A stretch of DNA of 42,192 nt, from contig JAKSOT010000009.1 of NCBI GenBank assembly GCA_024405455.1, positions 1 to 42,192 on the forward strand, given 5' to 3'. Below, piece by piece: positions 1 to 7,616 of this stretch (position 1 is its first letter; each line of letters begins with the position of its first letter). The position numbers and the translations under genes are program-made. The notes beneath the pieces are model-generated. The model searched no databases and was not told the origin of the DNA. It saw nothing but the letters and a program-made list of their open reading frames with translations. This DNA comes from Akkermansia sp. GTDB lineage: Bacteria > Verrucomicrobiota > Verrucomicrobiia > Verrucomicrobiales > Akkermansiaceae.

Positions 1-1
1 T

Positions 2-157
2 CAAGTCCATGCACGCCATCCCCACGTCGTCCGCCACCCTGGGCAAGGGGATTGTCTTCTGCCCTGTCGCCTCCGTGCTGCCGCTGGGGGACGGCCACCT
101 GGCCTTCCCCGTCTCCGCGCTATATAATGCCAGGTTTTTATCTGTCTCGGCGCGCAC
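2..157 (-). CDS. Possible 5' end of an unidentified minus-strand gene, cut by the window edge
   Basis: A minus-strand frame stays open from a GTG at 157 to the left edge (52 codons) with very high GC at third codon positions. An AAGGAG purine run lies three bases upstream of the GTG. The peptide is not recognisable. The opposite plus frame shares the same third-codon positions, so base composition cannot decide between them, and a plus-strand promoter for the next gene overlaps the proposed start. I list it only so that the first 160 bases are not treated as empty. Confidence 0.2.
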   Translation of the reverse strand, partial: MRAETDKNLALYSAETGKARWPSPSGSTEATGQKTIPLPRVADDVGMACMDL

Positions 158-164
158 TCTCTCC

Positions 165-193
165 TTGACTCGGCGCGCCCGGGCGCATACAAT
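165..193 (+). promoter_or_regulatory. Sigma-70 promoter of the GT8-GT6 pair
   Basis: TTGACT (165-170), 17-bp spacer, TACAAT (188-193). The predicted transcript start near 200 gives a leader of about 50 nt before the GT8 start codon at 250. Confidence 0.65.
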
Positions 194-249
194 GCGAAAC
201 GCGGTGCTGCTGTGCGCCGCCGTTCCCCGCAAGTTTTCCAGTCACGCTC

Positions 250-1335
250 ATGCACGCCAACGAACCTGTCACCATCGTCTTTTCCTCCGACGGCAACTAC
301 GCCCCCTATCTCATGGTGGCCATTGCCTCTGCGCTGGAACACCTGCAGGAGGGCCGCCCCTGCCGCGTCTATGTGATGGATTGCGGCATCCCCGTTTTCT
401 GGAAGGCGAGGTTGAACGAGGTGGCGGCATCCCGCCGTGGGGCGGAAATCCGCTACCTGGATGTGACGGAGCTCGATCGCCGGCTGGATGCCATGTTCCG
501 TGAGCGCGGTTCCAAGGGCGGAGTGACCGGGTGGTCATACACCACCTACTACCGCCTGTTCTTGGCGGACATGCTGCCGGAGGCTCGCCGCACGCTCTAC
601 CTGGACGTGGATATTCTGGTGTGCGACGACTTGGGCAAGGTGTTCGATGCGGAAATGGGCGGCAAGAGCATTGCCTGCGTGAAGGACGTGTGCCTGTGCG
701 ATGATGCATCCTGCGTGGAATACCGGCGCAGGCTGCTTGGCTGCGGGCATGACATGGAGAGCTATTTCAATGCGGGTATCCTGCTGCTCAACCTGGAGAA
801 ATGGCGCGGCATGGGCGACCTGCAAAAGCGGGTGGAGAATGCGTTCTGCAACTTGCCGCACCTCATTTTCCCGGACCAGGACATCCTCAACCACGTGTTC
901 CGTGAGGACAAGCTGATGCTGCACCGCCGGTGGAATTTCCTGACGCCGCAGCTGGACGGTGCCCAACTGCCGCCGGAACTGGAGCGGGAAACCGCCGCCA
1001 TGGTCGCGGGTGGAGATTTCGGAATTGTCCACTACGCGGGCGGCAAACCGTGGAAGGATCCCTTGAAGGCCCCCCTGGCCGCCCTCTGGTGGGCGCAGGC
1101 CCGCCGCACCGGGCTGGACGGCGACATCATCTATCACGAACACGTGCTGCTGCGGCGCTACCTGCAGGCGCGGAAAGAGGCGGGGCGCCTGCATTCCCTG
1201 CGCTGGCAGCTGTGGATTGTGCGCATGCGGCTGCTGTTTGCGGGAGCGCGCCGCAGGCACACGCTGCAGGCCAGGCTCCAGCGCCTCGAGCAAAAAATGT
1301 CCATGGCCAGGAAAGCCAAATCAATTAAACTCTGA
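250..1335 (+). CDS. Glycosyltransferase family 8 (LPS-type galactosyl/glucosyltransferase)
   Basis: This 361-residue protein is a GT-A fold, retaining GT8 enzyme expected to add galactose or glucose from a UDP-sugar to a growing lipopolysaccharide or other surface glycan in the cytoplasm. It opens with the family's VTIVFSSDGNYAPYLMVAI strand. The metal-binding DxD is D119-V-D121 in YLDVDILV. The later FNAGILLLNLEKWR, DQDILNHVF and HYAGGKPWK blocks are typical of GT8. The last 60 residues are rich in Arg/Lys and Leu and probably form an amphipathic, membrane-apposed helix. It starts at the ATG about 50 nt after a strong promoter and is followed 7 nt later by the GT6 gene, so the two form an operon. 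The family is secure. Donor and acceptor cannot be read from the sequence. Confidence 0.9.
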   Translation: MHANEPVTIVFSSDGNYAPYLMVAIASALEHLQEGRPCRVYVMDCGIPVFWKARLNEVAASRRGAEIRYLDVTELDRRLDAMFRERGSKGGVTGWSYTTYYRLFLADMLPEARRTLYLDVDILVCDDLGKVFDAEMGGKSIACVKDVCLCDDASCVEYRRRLLGCGHDMESYFNAGILLLNLEKWRGMGDLQKRVENAFCNLPHLIFPDQDILNHVFREDKLMLHRRWNFLTPQLDGAQLPPELERETAAMVAGGDFGIVHYAGGKPWKDPLKAPLAALWWAQARRTGLDGDIIYHEHVLLRRYLQARKEAGRLHSLRWQLWIVRMRLLFAGARRRHTLQARLQRLEQKMSMARKAKSIKL

Positions 1336-1342
1336 CGCGTCC

Positions 1343-2185
1343 ATGAAAATCGGCATACTCTACATTGTGACCGGCCGCTACCGCTGCTTCTGGCCGCTGT
1401 TCTACAGCAGCGCAATGAAACACTTTTTCCCCGGCTGTGAAAAGCACTTCTACATCTTTTCAGATGCAGAGCCCGGTTTTTTCCGTGAACATGGAGAGAA
1501 TCCGGACCATATCACCCTGATTCCGCATGAGCGGCAGGAGTGGCCGTTCACCACGCTGCTGCGATACCGTACTTTCCTTGAGCATTCCGAAGCGTGGAAA
1601 AACAACGACTACACTTTCTTCATCAACTCCGACTACGAGTTCTACCAAGACATCACGGGGAGCATACTGCCCACCGCGGAGGAAAACGACATTGTGCTGG
1701 CAGAACACCAGAAATCCCTGGATCTGAAACCGGAGGACTACCCCTACGAGCGCAACCCGGAATCCGCCGCCTACATCCCCGTGGGGCAGGGCAGCCACTA
1801 TGTGGCCGGCGGCTTCATTGGTGGAAAGACACCCGCCTTCCTGCAGCTGTGCATGGAGTTGGATGCCGCCACCACGCGGGACCTGGAGCGCGATATCATA
1901 GCCGTGTGGCATGATGAATCACAGCTCAACGCCTGGGCGCTGCGCCACCGCACGCGCATCCTTTCCCCGTGGTACATCTGGCCCTCCTACAACATCACCT
2001 GGAGCAACCGCCGCAAGGTGGTGGCGGGGCCGCGCGACAAGCTGAACTACGGCGGGCACGAATGGTTGCGCGGCATGACGGATGTCAAGCGCAAGAGCAA
2101 GAGGCGCCGTAGGATGGAGCGCTGCCTCATCATAGCCGCGTGCGTGCTGGCGGCGCTGGGTGCCGCCTGGTATGCCTGGTCATAA
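1343..2185 (+). CDS. Glycosyltransferase family 6, ABO/alpha-1,3-galactosyltransferase-like
   Basis: This 280-residue protein matches bacterial GT6 enzymes, relatives of the mammalian blood-group A/B transferases that add alpha-1,3 Gal or GalNAc to a fucosylated galactose. Diagnostic blocks are KIGILYIVTGRY at the N-terminus, EWPFTTLLRYRTFL, PYERNPESAAYIPVGQG, HYVAGGFIGGKT, IIAVWHDESQLNAW and ILSPWYIWP. The site equivalent to the mammalian DxD reads N95-S96-D97, between the mammalian DxD and the NxN known from bacterial GT6 proteins. The C-terminus is unusual: a KRKSKRRRR run and then a 20-residue hydrophobic segment, which looks like a C-terminal membrane anchor. ATG 1343, 7 nt after the GT8 stop, is chosen because the GT6 fold begins exactly there. 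The end overlaps the convergent GT4 gene by 6 bp. Confidence 0.92.
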   Translation: MKIGILYIVTGRYRCFWPLFYSSAMKHFFPGCEKHFYIFSDAEPGFFREHGENPDHITLIPHERQEWPFTTLLRYRTFLEHSEAWKNNDYTFFINSDYEFYQDITGSILPTAEENDIVLAEHQKSLDLKPEDYPYERNPESAAYIPVGQGSHYVAGGFIGGKTPAFLQLCMELDAATTRDLERDIIAVWHDESQLNAWALRHRTRILSPWYIWPSYNITWSNRRKVVAGPRDKLNYGGHEWLRGMTDVKRKSKRRRRMERCLIIAACVLAALGAAWYAWS

Positions 2186-3430
2186 ATTGCCGCGGAGGCG
2201 CAATTGCACCATCCGCCAGTGGTTGTAGAGCTGCTTTCTGTGTTGGCGTGACGGCATGATGCCGCTGAGCAGCAGGGCCGCGGGGGCGGTGATAAAGCGT
2301 TCCACCATGGATGGCTCCGGCTCGTGAACCGGGGCCGGCTTCCGCTCTGCGTCAGGGTTGCGCGCGGCAGCGGCGCGCAGCAGCTCCGCCAGTTTCCCGC
2401 GCCACGGCAGGTGCACGCGGCGGTAGTACTCCAGCGCGCTGCGGCGCAGGCGCAGCACTTCATCCGCCGGGCAGGACAGGAGCCGCTGCAGAAGCTCCGC
2501 GTTGCGGGCCGATTCCAGGCTCGGCTCCAAATAGCCCAGCGGGGAGTAGTGAATGCCTGTCTCACAGGTCACCAGGGGTACCACGCCCTGTGAGAGCGCA
2601 TCCAGCACGCTGCCGGCCTGGCCCTCCTCCATGGAGGGAAACACAATCCAATCGTTGGCGGCCAGCAGGCTCCGGTATTCCGCCCCGGAGGAATCCATCC
2701 ACCCGTGCACGGCCACCTTGTCCCCGAGCTCCGCTTGCAGCCCCGCCAGCCTGGCGCGGTAGCCGCGGTCCCTGGCCATCCCCACGATATCCACGTGGAA
2801 CGCAGACCCGGCGCGGTGCGCCTGTTGCAGCAGGGCGTGCAGGATGTCGTATCCCTTCCGCAGGCACATCTCCGTGGCCAGGTACAGGATGCGCGGCGGT
2901 GCGCCCGCTTGCAAATCCCCCTTCTGCGCCAGGGGCAGGATGCTGGCGTAGTCCAGGCAGTGCAGCCGCTCCGGCTCCACGCCCCAGTGCAGGTATGAGG
3001 CCGCAACGGTCTCGTTGCCCACCAGGATGATGTCGTCCGCCGCCTCGATGTCGTCCACCGTCCTCAGGTGCGCGCAGCTTGTGCTCAGGTGGCGTGCGCT
3101 GCACACTTGCCAGCGGCGGTTGAAGGCGCGCAGGATACGGTTTCTCTCCGCCGGGTGCATGTTCACCGCGAACAAGACCTTGCGGTCGATTTTGCAGCGG
3201 CGCATCAGCGGCGACAGGCTGCCCAGTATGCCCACGGCCAGGTCGTAATGCCCTTTCGGCAGGCTTAGGGGCGGCCGCTGTCCGTCCACATAGTCCACCT
3301 CGCCCAGCTTGCTGAGCTCCTCGTACAGGGTGGCGGCCAGGGTCCCCGCGCTGGACGCCCCCGCGCGCATTCGGACCTGCGGGTCGGCGGGATCGAAACA
3401 GGTCTTGGAGTACGCTAGGAGTATGTTCAT
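2180..3430 (-). CDS. Glycosyltransferase family 4 (GT-B fold)
   Basis: A 416-residue GT-B glycosyltransferase, probably adding a sugar to the same surface glycan as its neighbours. The N-terminal Rossmann half starts MNILLAYSKT. The C-terminal nucleotide-sugar half contains PPRILYLATEMCLRKGYDIL, VHGWMDSS and VFPSMEEGQAGSVLDALSQG. The last block is the EX7E-like donor site, with Asp in place of the second Glu. No signal peptide or membrane helix is visible. The gene has its own promoter and converges on the GT6 gene with a 6-bp stop-to-stop overlap, so there is no room for a terminator between them. The fold and superfamily are secure. The linkage is unknown. Confidence 0.8.
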   Translation of the reverse strand: MNILLAYSKTCFDPADPQVRMRAGASSAGTLAATLYEELSKLGEVDYVDGQRPPLSLPKGHYDLAVGILGSLSPLMRRCKIDRKVLFAVNMHPAERNRILRAFNRRWQVCSARHLSTSCAHLRTVDDIEAADDIILVGNETVAASYLHWGVEPERLHCLDYASILPLAQKGDLQAGAPPRILYLATEMCLRKGYDILHALLQQAHRAGSAFHVDIVGMARDRGYRARLAGLQAELGDKVAVHGWMDSSGAEYRSLLAANDWIVFPSMEEGQAGSVLDALSQGVVPLVTCETGIHYSPLGYLEPSLESARNAELLQRLLSCPADEVLRLRRSALEYYRRVHLPWRGKLAELLRAAAARNPDAERKPAPVHEPEPSMVERFITAPAALLLSGIMPSRQHRKQLYNHWRMVQLRLRGNL

Positions 3431-3455
3431 AAGATGGGGCTGCCCCCCGCGCTTC

Positions 3456-3485
3456 TCTATATCACTCGGAGCGTGCGGGTGTCAA
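3456..3485 (-). promoter_or_regulatory. Promoter of the GT4 gene
   Basis: On the minus strand: TTGACA (3485-3480), 18-bp spacer, TATAGA (3461-3456). The ATG at 3430 lies 25 nt beyond the -10 box. Confidence 0.65.
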
Positions 3486-3547
3486 TCCTTTTTCTCCCGC
3501 CTGCTCATGCTCCTGCTCATGTGCCGCGTGTGCGCGCGGCTACACGC

Positions 3548-3576
3548 TTGCCTTCCCGCGGCGGTGGTGCTATCAT
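3548..3576 (+). promoter_or_regulatory. Promoter of the GT25 gene
   Basis: TTGCCT (3548-3553), 17-bp spacer, TATCAT (3571-3576). Transcription is predicted to start near 3583, 17 nt before the chosen ATG, which favours that start over the longer upstream open frame. Confidence 0.5.
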
Positions 3577-3599
3577 GTGTGAAACTGGTTGTTCACGCC

Positions 3600-4469
3600 A
3601 TGGAACCACGGCTAGCGGATGTGTTGCAGGATATGGTGGACGGCATTCTGGTCATCAACATGGACACGAGTACCGCCCGCTACGCCACCTTTGTGCAGGC
3701 GGCGCAGGGTATCCTGCCGATGAAGCGTGTGGAGCGCCTGAGCGCCGTGGCGGGAACCCTTCTGCCGGGCTACGGCGAGCCTCCCTGGTTCACGGAGCGC
3801 ACAGGCGGGCGCGCGAAGGCCTGGGCCGGTGCCGCAGGGTGCGCCCTCTCCCACCGCAAGGGGATAGAGACGGCGCGCGAGCGCGGCTGGCGCAGCGTGC
3901 TGCTGCTGGAGGACGATGCGCTGCCGATGCCGGCGGAAGGCGCGGCGGAGCTGCTGGAGGCGGCGCGCGCGCTGCGCGGGGCCTGCATGCTCTACCTGGG
4001 CTACAACCGCCCGGTGCCGCACGGCATCCTCATGGCGGAGCGCGGGGGAACCGCCCTGTGGCGCGTGGACGGCGTGCTGGCCACGCACGCCTACATTGTC
4101 ACGGCGGAGGCGTACGACACGCTTCTCGCGCAGCTGCCCACGCGGGACAACGTGTGGGAGTGGATGGCGCGCTTCCGCGCCATCGACACGTTCTACCGCG
4201 AATATGTGGCGGCTGGCGGGCTTCTGCCCGTCTACGCGGTATACCCCACCATCTTCCAACAGGGCGGCGGAATCTCCGAAATCTCCGGCGAGCGTGTGGC
4301 GGACGACAGCCACAGCTGCACCCGCGCCCCCTATCCCCTGAACACGCTGTGCGGTGCGCTCCACCGCCTGGGCCACCCGTTTCGGCGCATCAAGGTGCGG
4401 CTAAACTCCCTGCGCACGCTCATCCGCGCAAGGCGGGGCGGTCTGCCCGGCTATCGCCGCAAACGCTAG
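3600..4469 (+). CDS. Glycosyltransferase family 25 (LPS biosynthesis type)
   Basis: A 289-residue GT25 protein, the family of LPS beta-galactosyltransferases (LgtB/Lex-2B group). Features are DGILVINMDTSTARYATF near the N-terminus, GCALSHRKGIETARERGWRSVLLLEDDA with the metal-binding L-E-D-D at 103-106, and THAYIVTAEAYDTLL. In related bacteria these enzymes often place the beta-galactose that later fucosyl- and ABO-type enzymes decorate, so it may supply the acceptor for its neighbours (inference). The frame is open much further upstream, but homology begins near residue 14, and the promoter at 3548-3576 fits ATG 3600. ATG 3633 is an alternative. It converges on the fusion gene with a 17-nt gap. 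Family call secure; specificity unknown. Confidence 0.85.
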   Translation: MEPRLADVLQDMVDGILVINMDTSTARYATFVQAAQGILPMKRVERLSAVAGTLLPGYGEPPWFTERTGGRAKAWAGAAGCALSHRKGIETARERGWRSVLLLEDDALPMPAEGAAELLEAARALRGACMLYLGYNRPVPHGILMAERGGTALWRVDGVLATHAYIVTAEAYDTLLAQLPTRDNVWEWMARFRAIDTFYREYVAAGGLLPVYAVYPTIFQQGGGISEISGERVADDSHSCTRAPYPLNTLCGALHRLGHPFRRIKVRLNSLRTLIRARRGGLPGYRRKR

Positions 4470-4486
4470 CGCGGCGGGGGCATTCC

Positions 4487-6418
4487 CTACGCCAGCACCC
4501 AATCCTGCGGCAGCAGACCCGGTGTGAACGCGGGGCTTTCCTGCCAGGCCCGCGGAGCCACCACCACGCGCCGCGGGTTCTCCATGAGCCAGGCCCCCCA
4601 CCAGCTGAAGGTGCTGGCGGCTATGATGGCATGGCTGCAGCGGCGCATCAGGTTCATATCCGCCACGGGGTTTTCCGGGCCGTTCACCCGCACGATGGTG
4701 CGGGGAAGCTCCGTGGCGTAGTGGGCCTCCACCCAGTCGGGGTCGTCGGAGAAGATGAAGAGGTGCAGCGGGGCGGATACGCGCCCGCGCAGGCAGGCCT
4801 CCGCCGCCGCATAGTATTCCGGCGGGCAAAGCACAAACGATCCGCGGTTCCTTTCATCCAGGTAGTCCCCGCGGCGCACATGAACCATCACGGCGCCCTC
4901 GCCGACTGCGGCTATGCGCTCCAGCATATCGCGGTTGCCGTCATCCGCGGGTTCTTCCTTCAGCGCGAAGTCCCGCAGCAGGTCTTCCCGCACGGCATCG
5001 GCGTGCGCCGCCTTTTGGAAAAAGCCGCGCAGCACGCACACCTGCGGCAGGGAGGTGAAGCTCTGATCCGTGAGGAACAGCTCCCGCTCCTTGAAGAAAT
5101 GGCGTTTCAGGTGCAGCCGGCGCCGCAGCCCCTGCAGCGGGCCCGCGCCGTACACCAGGCGGTCCGTGTGGGCGGGAGCCACCTGAGGCAGGCTCAGGCT
5201 GTATGCCCCCAGCGCATAGGCGCGCGTGGAGGCGTGGCGCAGCTTGCCCCCGAATTCCGGAAACCAGCCCGTATCCAGCTTCACCTGGCCGGGGCAGTGT
5301 TTTTCCAGCTGTCTGGCAAAGGCGTATTGGAACATCTGGTTGCCCAATCCGTCAGAGATTTTGACAATCTTTTCCCCGCTGCGCCGTTGCCGCTCGCCGC
5401 GCACGAGCGTGCGCAGCCTGTAGCCCCAGGATTTGCCTATCTCCCCCACCAAGTGCAGCGGGTTCCTGCGCAGGCGGTGCCGGCCGAGCAGCTCCCCGCC
5501 CGGACCTCGGTGCACGGCCGCAGTGTCGTCGTGGTTGAGAATGACGCGCTCCACCTGGCGGTAGAAATTGTAGCGCTCCATCATGAGGCGGCGCGCCTCC
5601 TTGATGTAGGGCAGGCGCTTCTCGTACTCGTTGCCGGCCACGGCCTCGCGGATGATGCGCAGGGCTTCCTCCGGGTTGTGCAGGGGAATGGGGATGAAGC
5701 TTTGAGGCGGCAGGATTTCCCCCAGCCGCGGATCTCCCGCATAGAAGGTCAGGCAGTGCGCCAGCAGCGGGTCGGATATCTTGTCCGTCCAGTGGTACGG
5801 GGCAATGCAGTTCTCCACCGCCACATGGTACTTGTAGGCGCTCAGGGCCTCCGTCTTGCTTTTGATTTCCCTCACACCGCGCCCGTACCAATCCATTTCC
5901 GGAAGGTTTTCCGCCAGGTAGCTCACCAGTTGGAAGCGGCTGTGGTGGTCCGTGTAGCGCATCTGCTTGGCGGAGCACACGACGGAGATTCCGCGGGTCT
6001 TGGGGTAATCCGGCATGCTGAAGGCCTCCTCCAGGGAATACCCGGCCTGCCAGTGCAGGCTGCCCTCCCCGTACAGGTGGCGGGGGTGCGGCATCACCTC
6101 CGGGCTGTGCGTGGTGAGCACATACTCGAACTGCCGCACATAGCTCCCGGGGTACAGCTTGATGCACGGCGGCTCCTGGGTTACCAGCACCGTGTGGCTT
6201 TGCGGGCACGCCAGCTCTTCCCGCTCGTTCACCACGCTTCCGTCCGTGCGCGGCGGCAGGTCGTCGTACACCACCACCCAGTCGTAGTCCCGGCATGAGC
6301 AGGACGAGATGAACACGCACCGGCCCAGCTTGAAGATGTAGTCGTTCGCCTTGTCCATGGCGCGGGTGATGACCTTTACCAGGATTTCCCCGCTCCCGTC
6401 TTGTCTGATGTACTCCAT
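4487..6418 (-). CDS. GT10-GT11 fusion: putative bifunctional alpha-1,3/4- and alpha-1,2-fucosyltransferase
   Basis: One uninterrupted 643-residue frame joins two GDP-fucose-dependent enzymes of unrelated fold class assignment. Residues 1 to about 300 are GT10-like: YKYHVAVENCIAPYHWTDK (195-213) and LLAHCLTFYAGDP (218-230) correspond to the family's ENS...TEK...YWGDP core, here in a divergent form with TDK for TEK. Residues 350 to 643 are GT11: KIVKISDGLGNQMFQYAFA (350-368), HVRRGDYL (513-520) and STFSWWGAWL (602-611). The GT11 part begins exactly where free-standing GT11 proteins have their initiator Met; the join is a basic stretch, RGERQRRSGEK. Together the two halves could make difucosylated Lewis b/y-type structures. 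It has its own promoter and is divergent from the second GT10 gene. Each half is confidently assigned to family. Bifunctionality is inferred. Confidence 0.88.
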   Translation of the reverse strand: MEYIRQDGSGEILVKVITRAMDKANDYIFKLGRCVFISSCSCRDYDWVVVYDDLPPRTDGSVVNEREELACPQSHTVLVTQEPPCIKLYPGSYVRQFEYVLTTHSPEVMPHPRHLYGEGSLHWQAGYSLEEAFSMPDYPKTRGISVVCSAKQMRYTDHHSRFQLVSYLAENLPEMDWYGRGVREIKSKTEALSAYKYHVAVENCIAPYHWTDKISDPLLAHCLTFYAGDPRLGEILPPQSFIPIPLHNPEEALRIIREAVAGNEYEKRLPYIKEARRLMMERYNFYRQVERVILNHDDTAAVHRGPGGELLGRHRLRRNPLHLVGEIGKSWGYRLRTLVRGERQRRSGEKIVKISDGLGNQMFQYAFARQLEKHCPGQVKLDTGWFPEFGGKLRHASTRAYALGAYSLSLPQVAPAHTDRLVYGAGPLQGLRRRLHLKRHFFKERELFLTDQSFTSLPQVCVLRGFFQKAAHADAVREDLLRDFALKEEPADDGNRDMLERIAAVGEGAVMVHVRRGDYLDERNRGSFVLCPPEYYAAAEACLRGRVSAPLHLFIFSDDPDWVEAHYATELPRTIVRVNGPENPVADMNLMRRCSHAIIAASTFSWWGAWLMENPRRVVVAPRAWQESPAFTPGLLPQDWVLA

Positions 6419-6447
6419 GGCTTATGGCGGAATATGCCCTTTTCCGC

Positions 6448-6476
6448 AGTATAGCGGACGCGGCGCCGCCGCGCAA
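6448..6476 (-). promoter_or_regulatory. Promoter of the GT10-GT11 fusion gene
   Basis: Minus strand: TTGCGC (6476-6471), 17-bp spacer, TATACT (6453-6448). The ATG at 6418 is 29 nt beyond the -10 box. It is divergent from the promoter at 6504-6533. Confidence 0.55.
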
Positions 6477-6503
6477 GGATAATTCGCGAGCATGCGAAAT
6501 TAC

Positions 6504-6533
6504 TTGACGCAGCGGGCGCTCTGGTGGTATAGA
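6504..6533 (+). promoter_or_regulatory. Promoter of the GT10 gene
   Basis: TTGACG (6504-6509), 18-bp spacer ending in TGG, TATAGA (6528-6533). The leader to ATG 6572 is about 30 nt and contains CAGGGAG as a possible ribosome-binding site. Confidence 0.6.
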
Positions 6534-6571
6534 GTGATTAGCTGGGCAGTCGGGCAGGGAGTCCGTTTCGC

Positions 6572-7540
6572 ATGAGCAAAGAGAGAGAAACAACCGTTGC
6601 ATTCACGGGGTGCGCATGCCCCCCGGCGTTTCAGGGGTGGCTCCGGGAGCGCCTCGGCTTCCGTATCATCCCGGAGGCGGATTTCCTCCAAGCGGATTTC
6701 CTGGTGTGTGACACCTTCAACAGCAATTTCGAGCGCTTCCCCGGCGTGCGCATCCTGCTCACCGGGGAAAACCATCCGGCGGACCTCAACCATTTCGACT
6801 ACTGCCTGACCCACGAGAAGCGCGAGAGCGACCGCTGCATGTATTTCCCGTACTGGGTGTTTTCCACCCTGTACAACCCGGAGGTTCGCAGCGCCCTCAC
6901 GGAGCCGCGCCCGCCCATCTCAGCCGATGAGCTGCGTGCCCAGGCCCGCCAATTCTGCGCCTTCGTGGTCCGCAACCCTGTCTGCAAGCGGCGCAACCGT
7001 TTGGTGCAGCATCTCATGCCCCACAAGCGCGTAAGCTGCGGCGGCCCGCTCATGAACAACATCGGCCACTGCGTGGGCGACAAGGCGGCCTTCATGGCGC
7101 AGCATCTCTTCGGCGTGGCGTATGAGAACGAATCCTCCCCCGGCTACCTCACGGAAAAGCTGCCGGATGCCCTGCGGGCGCGCTGCATCCCCATCTACTG
7201 GGGAGACCCCACCGTGGAGGAAACCTTCAACCCGAAGGCCTTTGTACATGCGCGCCGCTTCAAGTCCGAGAGGGAGCTGATACAATATGTGCTGGAGCTT
7301 TCCGAGGATTGCGGGCGCATGGCGGCCATCCTGAACGAGCCGCCCCTGCTCAATCCGCATGTGCTGGATGAGGCGGAGACGCGTCTGCTGGCGTTTTTCA
7401 CCCGCATTTTCGAGCGCGGTCCCGGCGCTGTCCGCCGCACGCGCTGGCAGCGCATCAACGCCTTTCTTTCCCATTTTTACGGGCATGGCCTTTTCCGCTC
7501 CATCCGCACCATCTCCCGCCGCCTCCGCCACAAGGAGTGA
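6572..7540 (+). CDS. Alpha-1,3/4-fucosyltransferase, family GT10
   Basis: A 322-residue, compact bacterial-type GT10 enzyme that should transfer fucose from GDP-fucose to GlcNAc (Lewis x/a type linkage) or glucose in a surface glycan. The conserved C-terminal core is intact: FGVAYENESSPGYLTEKL (180-197) and CIPIYWGDP (205-213), followed by FNPKAF. CAFVVRNPVCKRRNRLVQHL is the usual FVxSNP...R...L block. The last 45 residues are strongly basic (RRTRWQRINAF, RSIRTISRRLRHKE), like the cationic membrane-associating tail of Helicobacter enzymes, although no heptad repeat is present. It has its own promoter and ends 76 nt before the acyl-ACP synthetase-like gene. A divergent GT10 domain lies next door in the fusion protein, so the organism may make two kinds of alpha-1,3/4 linkage. 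Confidence 0.92.
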   Translation: MSKERETTVAFTGCACPPAFQGWLRERLGFRIIPEADFLQADFLVCDTFNSNFERFPGVRILLTGENHPADLNHFDYCLTHEKRESDRCMYFPYWVFSTLYNPEVRSALTEPRPPISADELRAQARQFCAFVVRNPVCKRRNRLVQHLMPHKRVSCGGPLMNNIGHCVGDKAAFMAQHLFGVAYENESSPGYLTEKLPDALRARCIPIYWGDPTVEETFNPKAFVHARRFKSERELIQYVLELSEDCGRMAAILNEPPLLNPHVLDEAETRLLAFFTRIFERGPGAVRRTRWQRINAFLSHFYGHGLFRSIRTISRRLRHKE

Positions 7541-7579
7541 ACGCGTAATGCCCGCACCCTAACGCATACCGTCATCACC

Positions 7580-7607
7580 TTGACAAACGGTATTCCGGTG
7601 CTATACT
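7580..7607 (+). promoter_or_regulatory. Consensus promoter with -10 box 9 nt before the start codon
   Basis: TTGACA (7580-7585), 16-bp spacer, TATACT (7602-7607). Only nine bases separate the -10 box from ATG 7617, so the mRNA should have a leader of about 0-3 nt. Confidence 0.7.
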
Positions 7608-7616
7608 GGCGGAGTT

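Noticed and set aside
3434..6298. A 954-codon open frame on the plus strand
   Set aside because: It runs antisense across the GT10-GT11 gene and in another frame over GT25. The product has no recognisable domain, and such frames are expected in GC-rich coding DNA.
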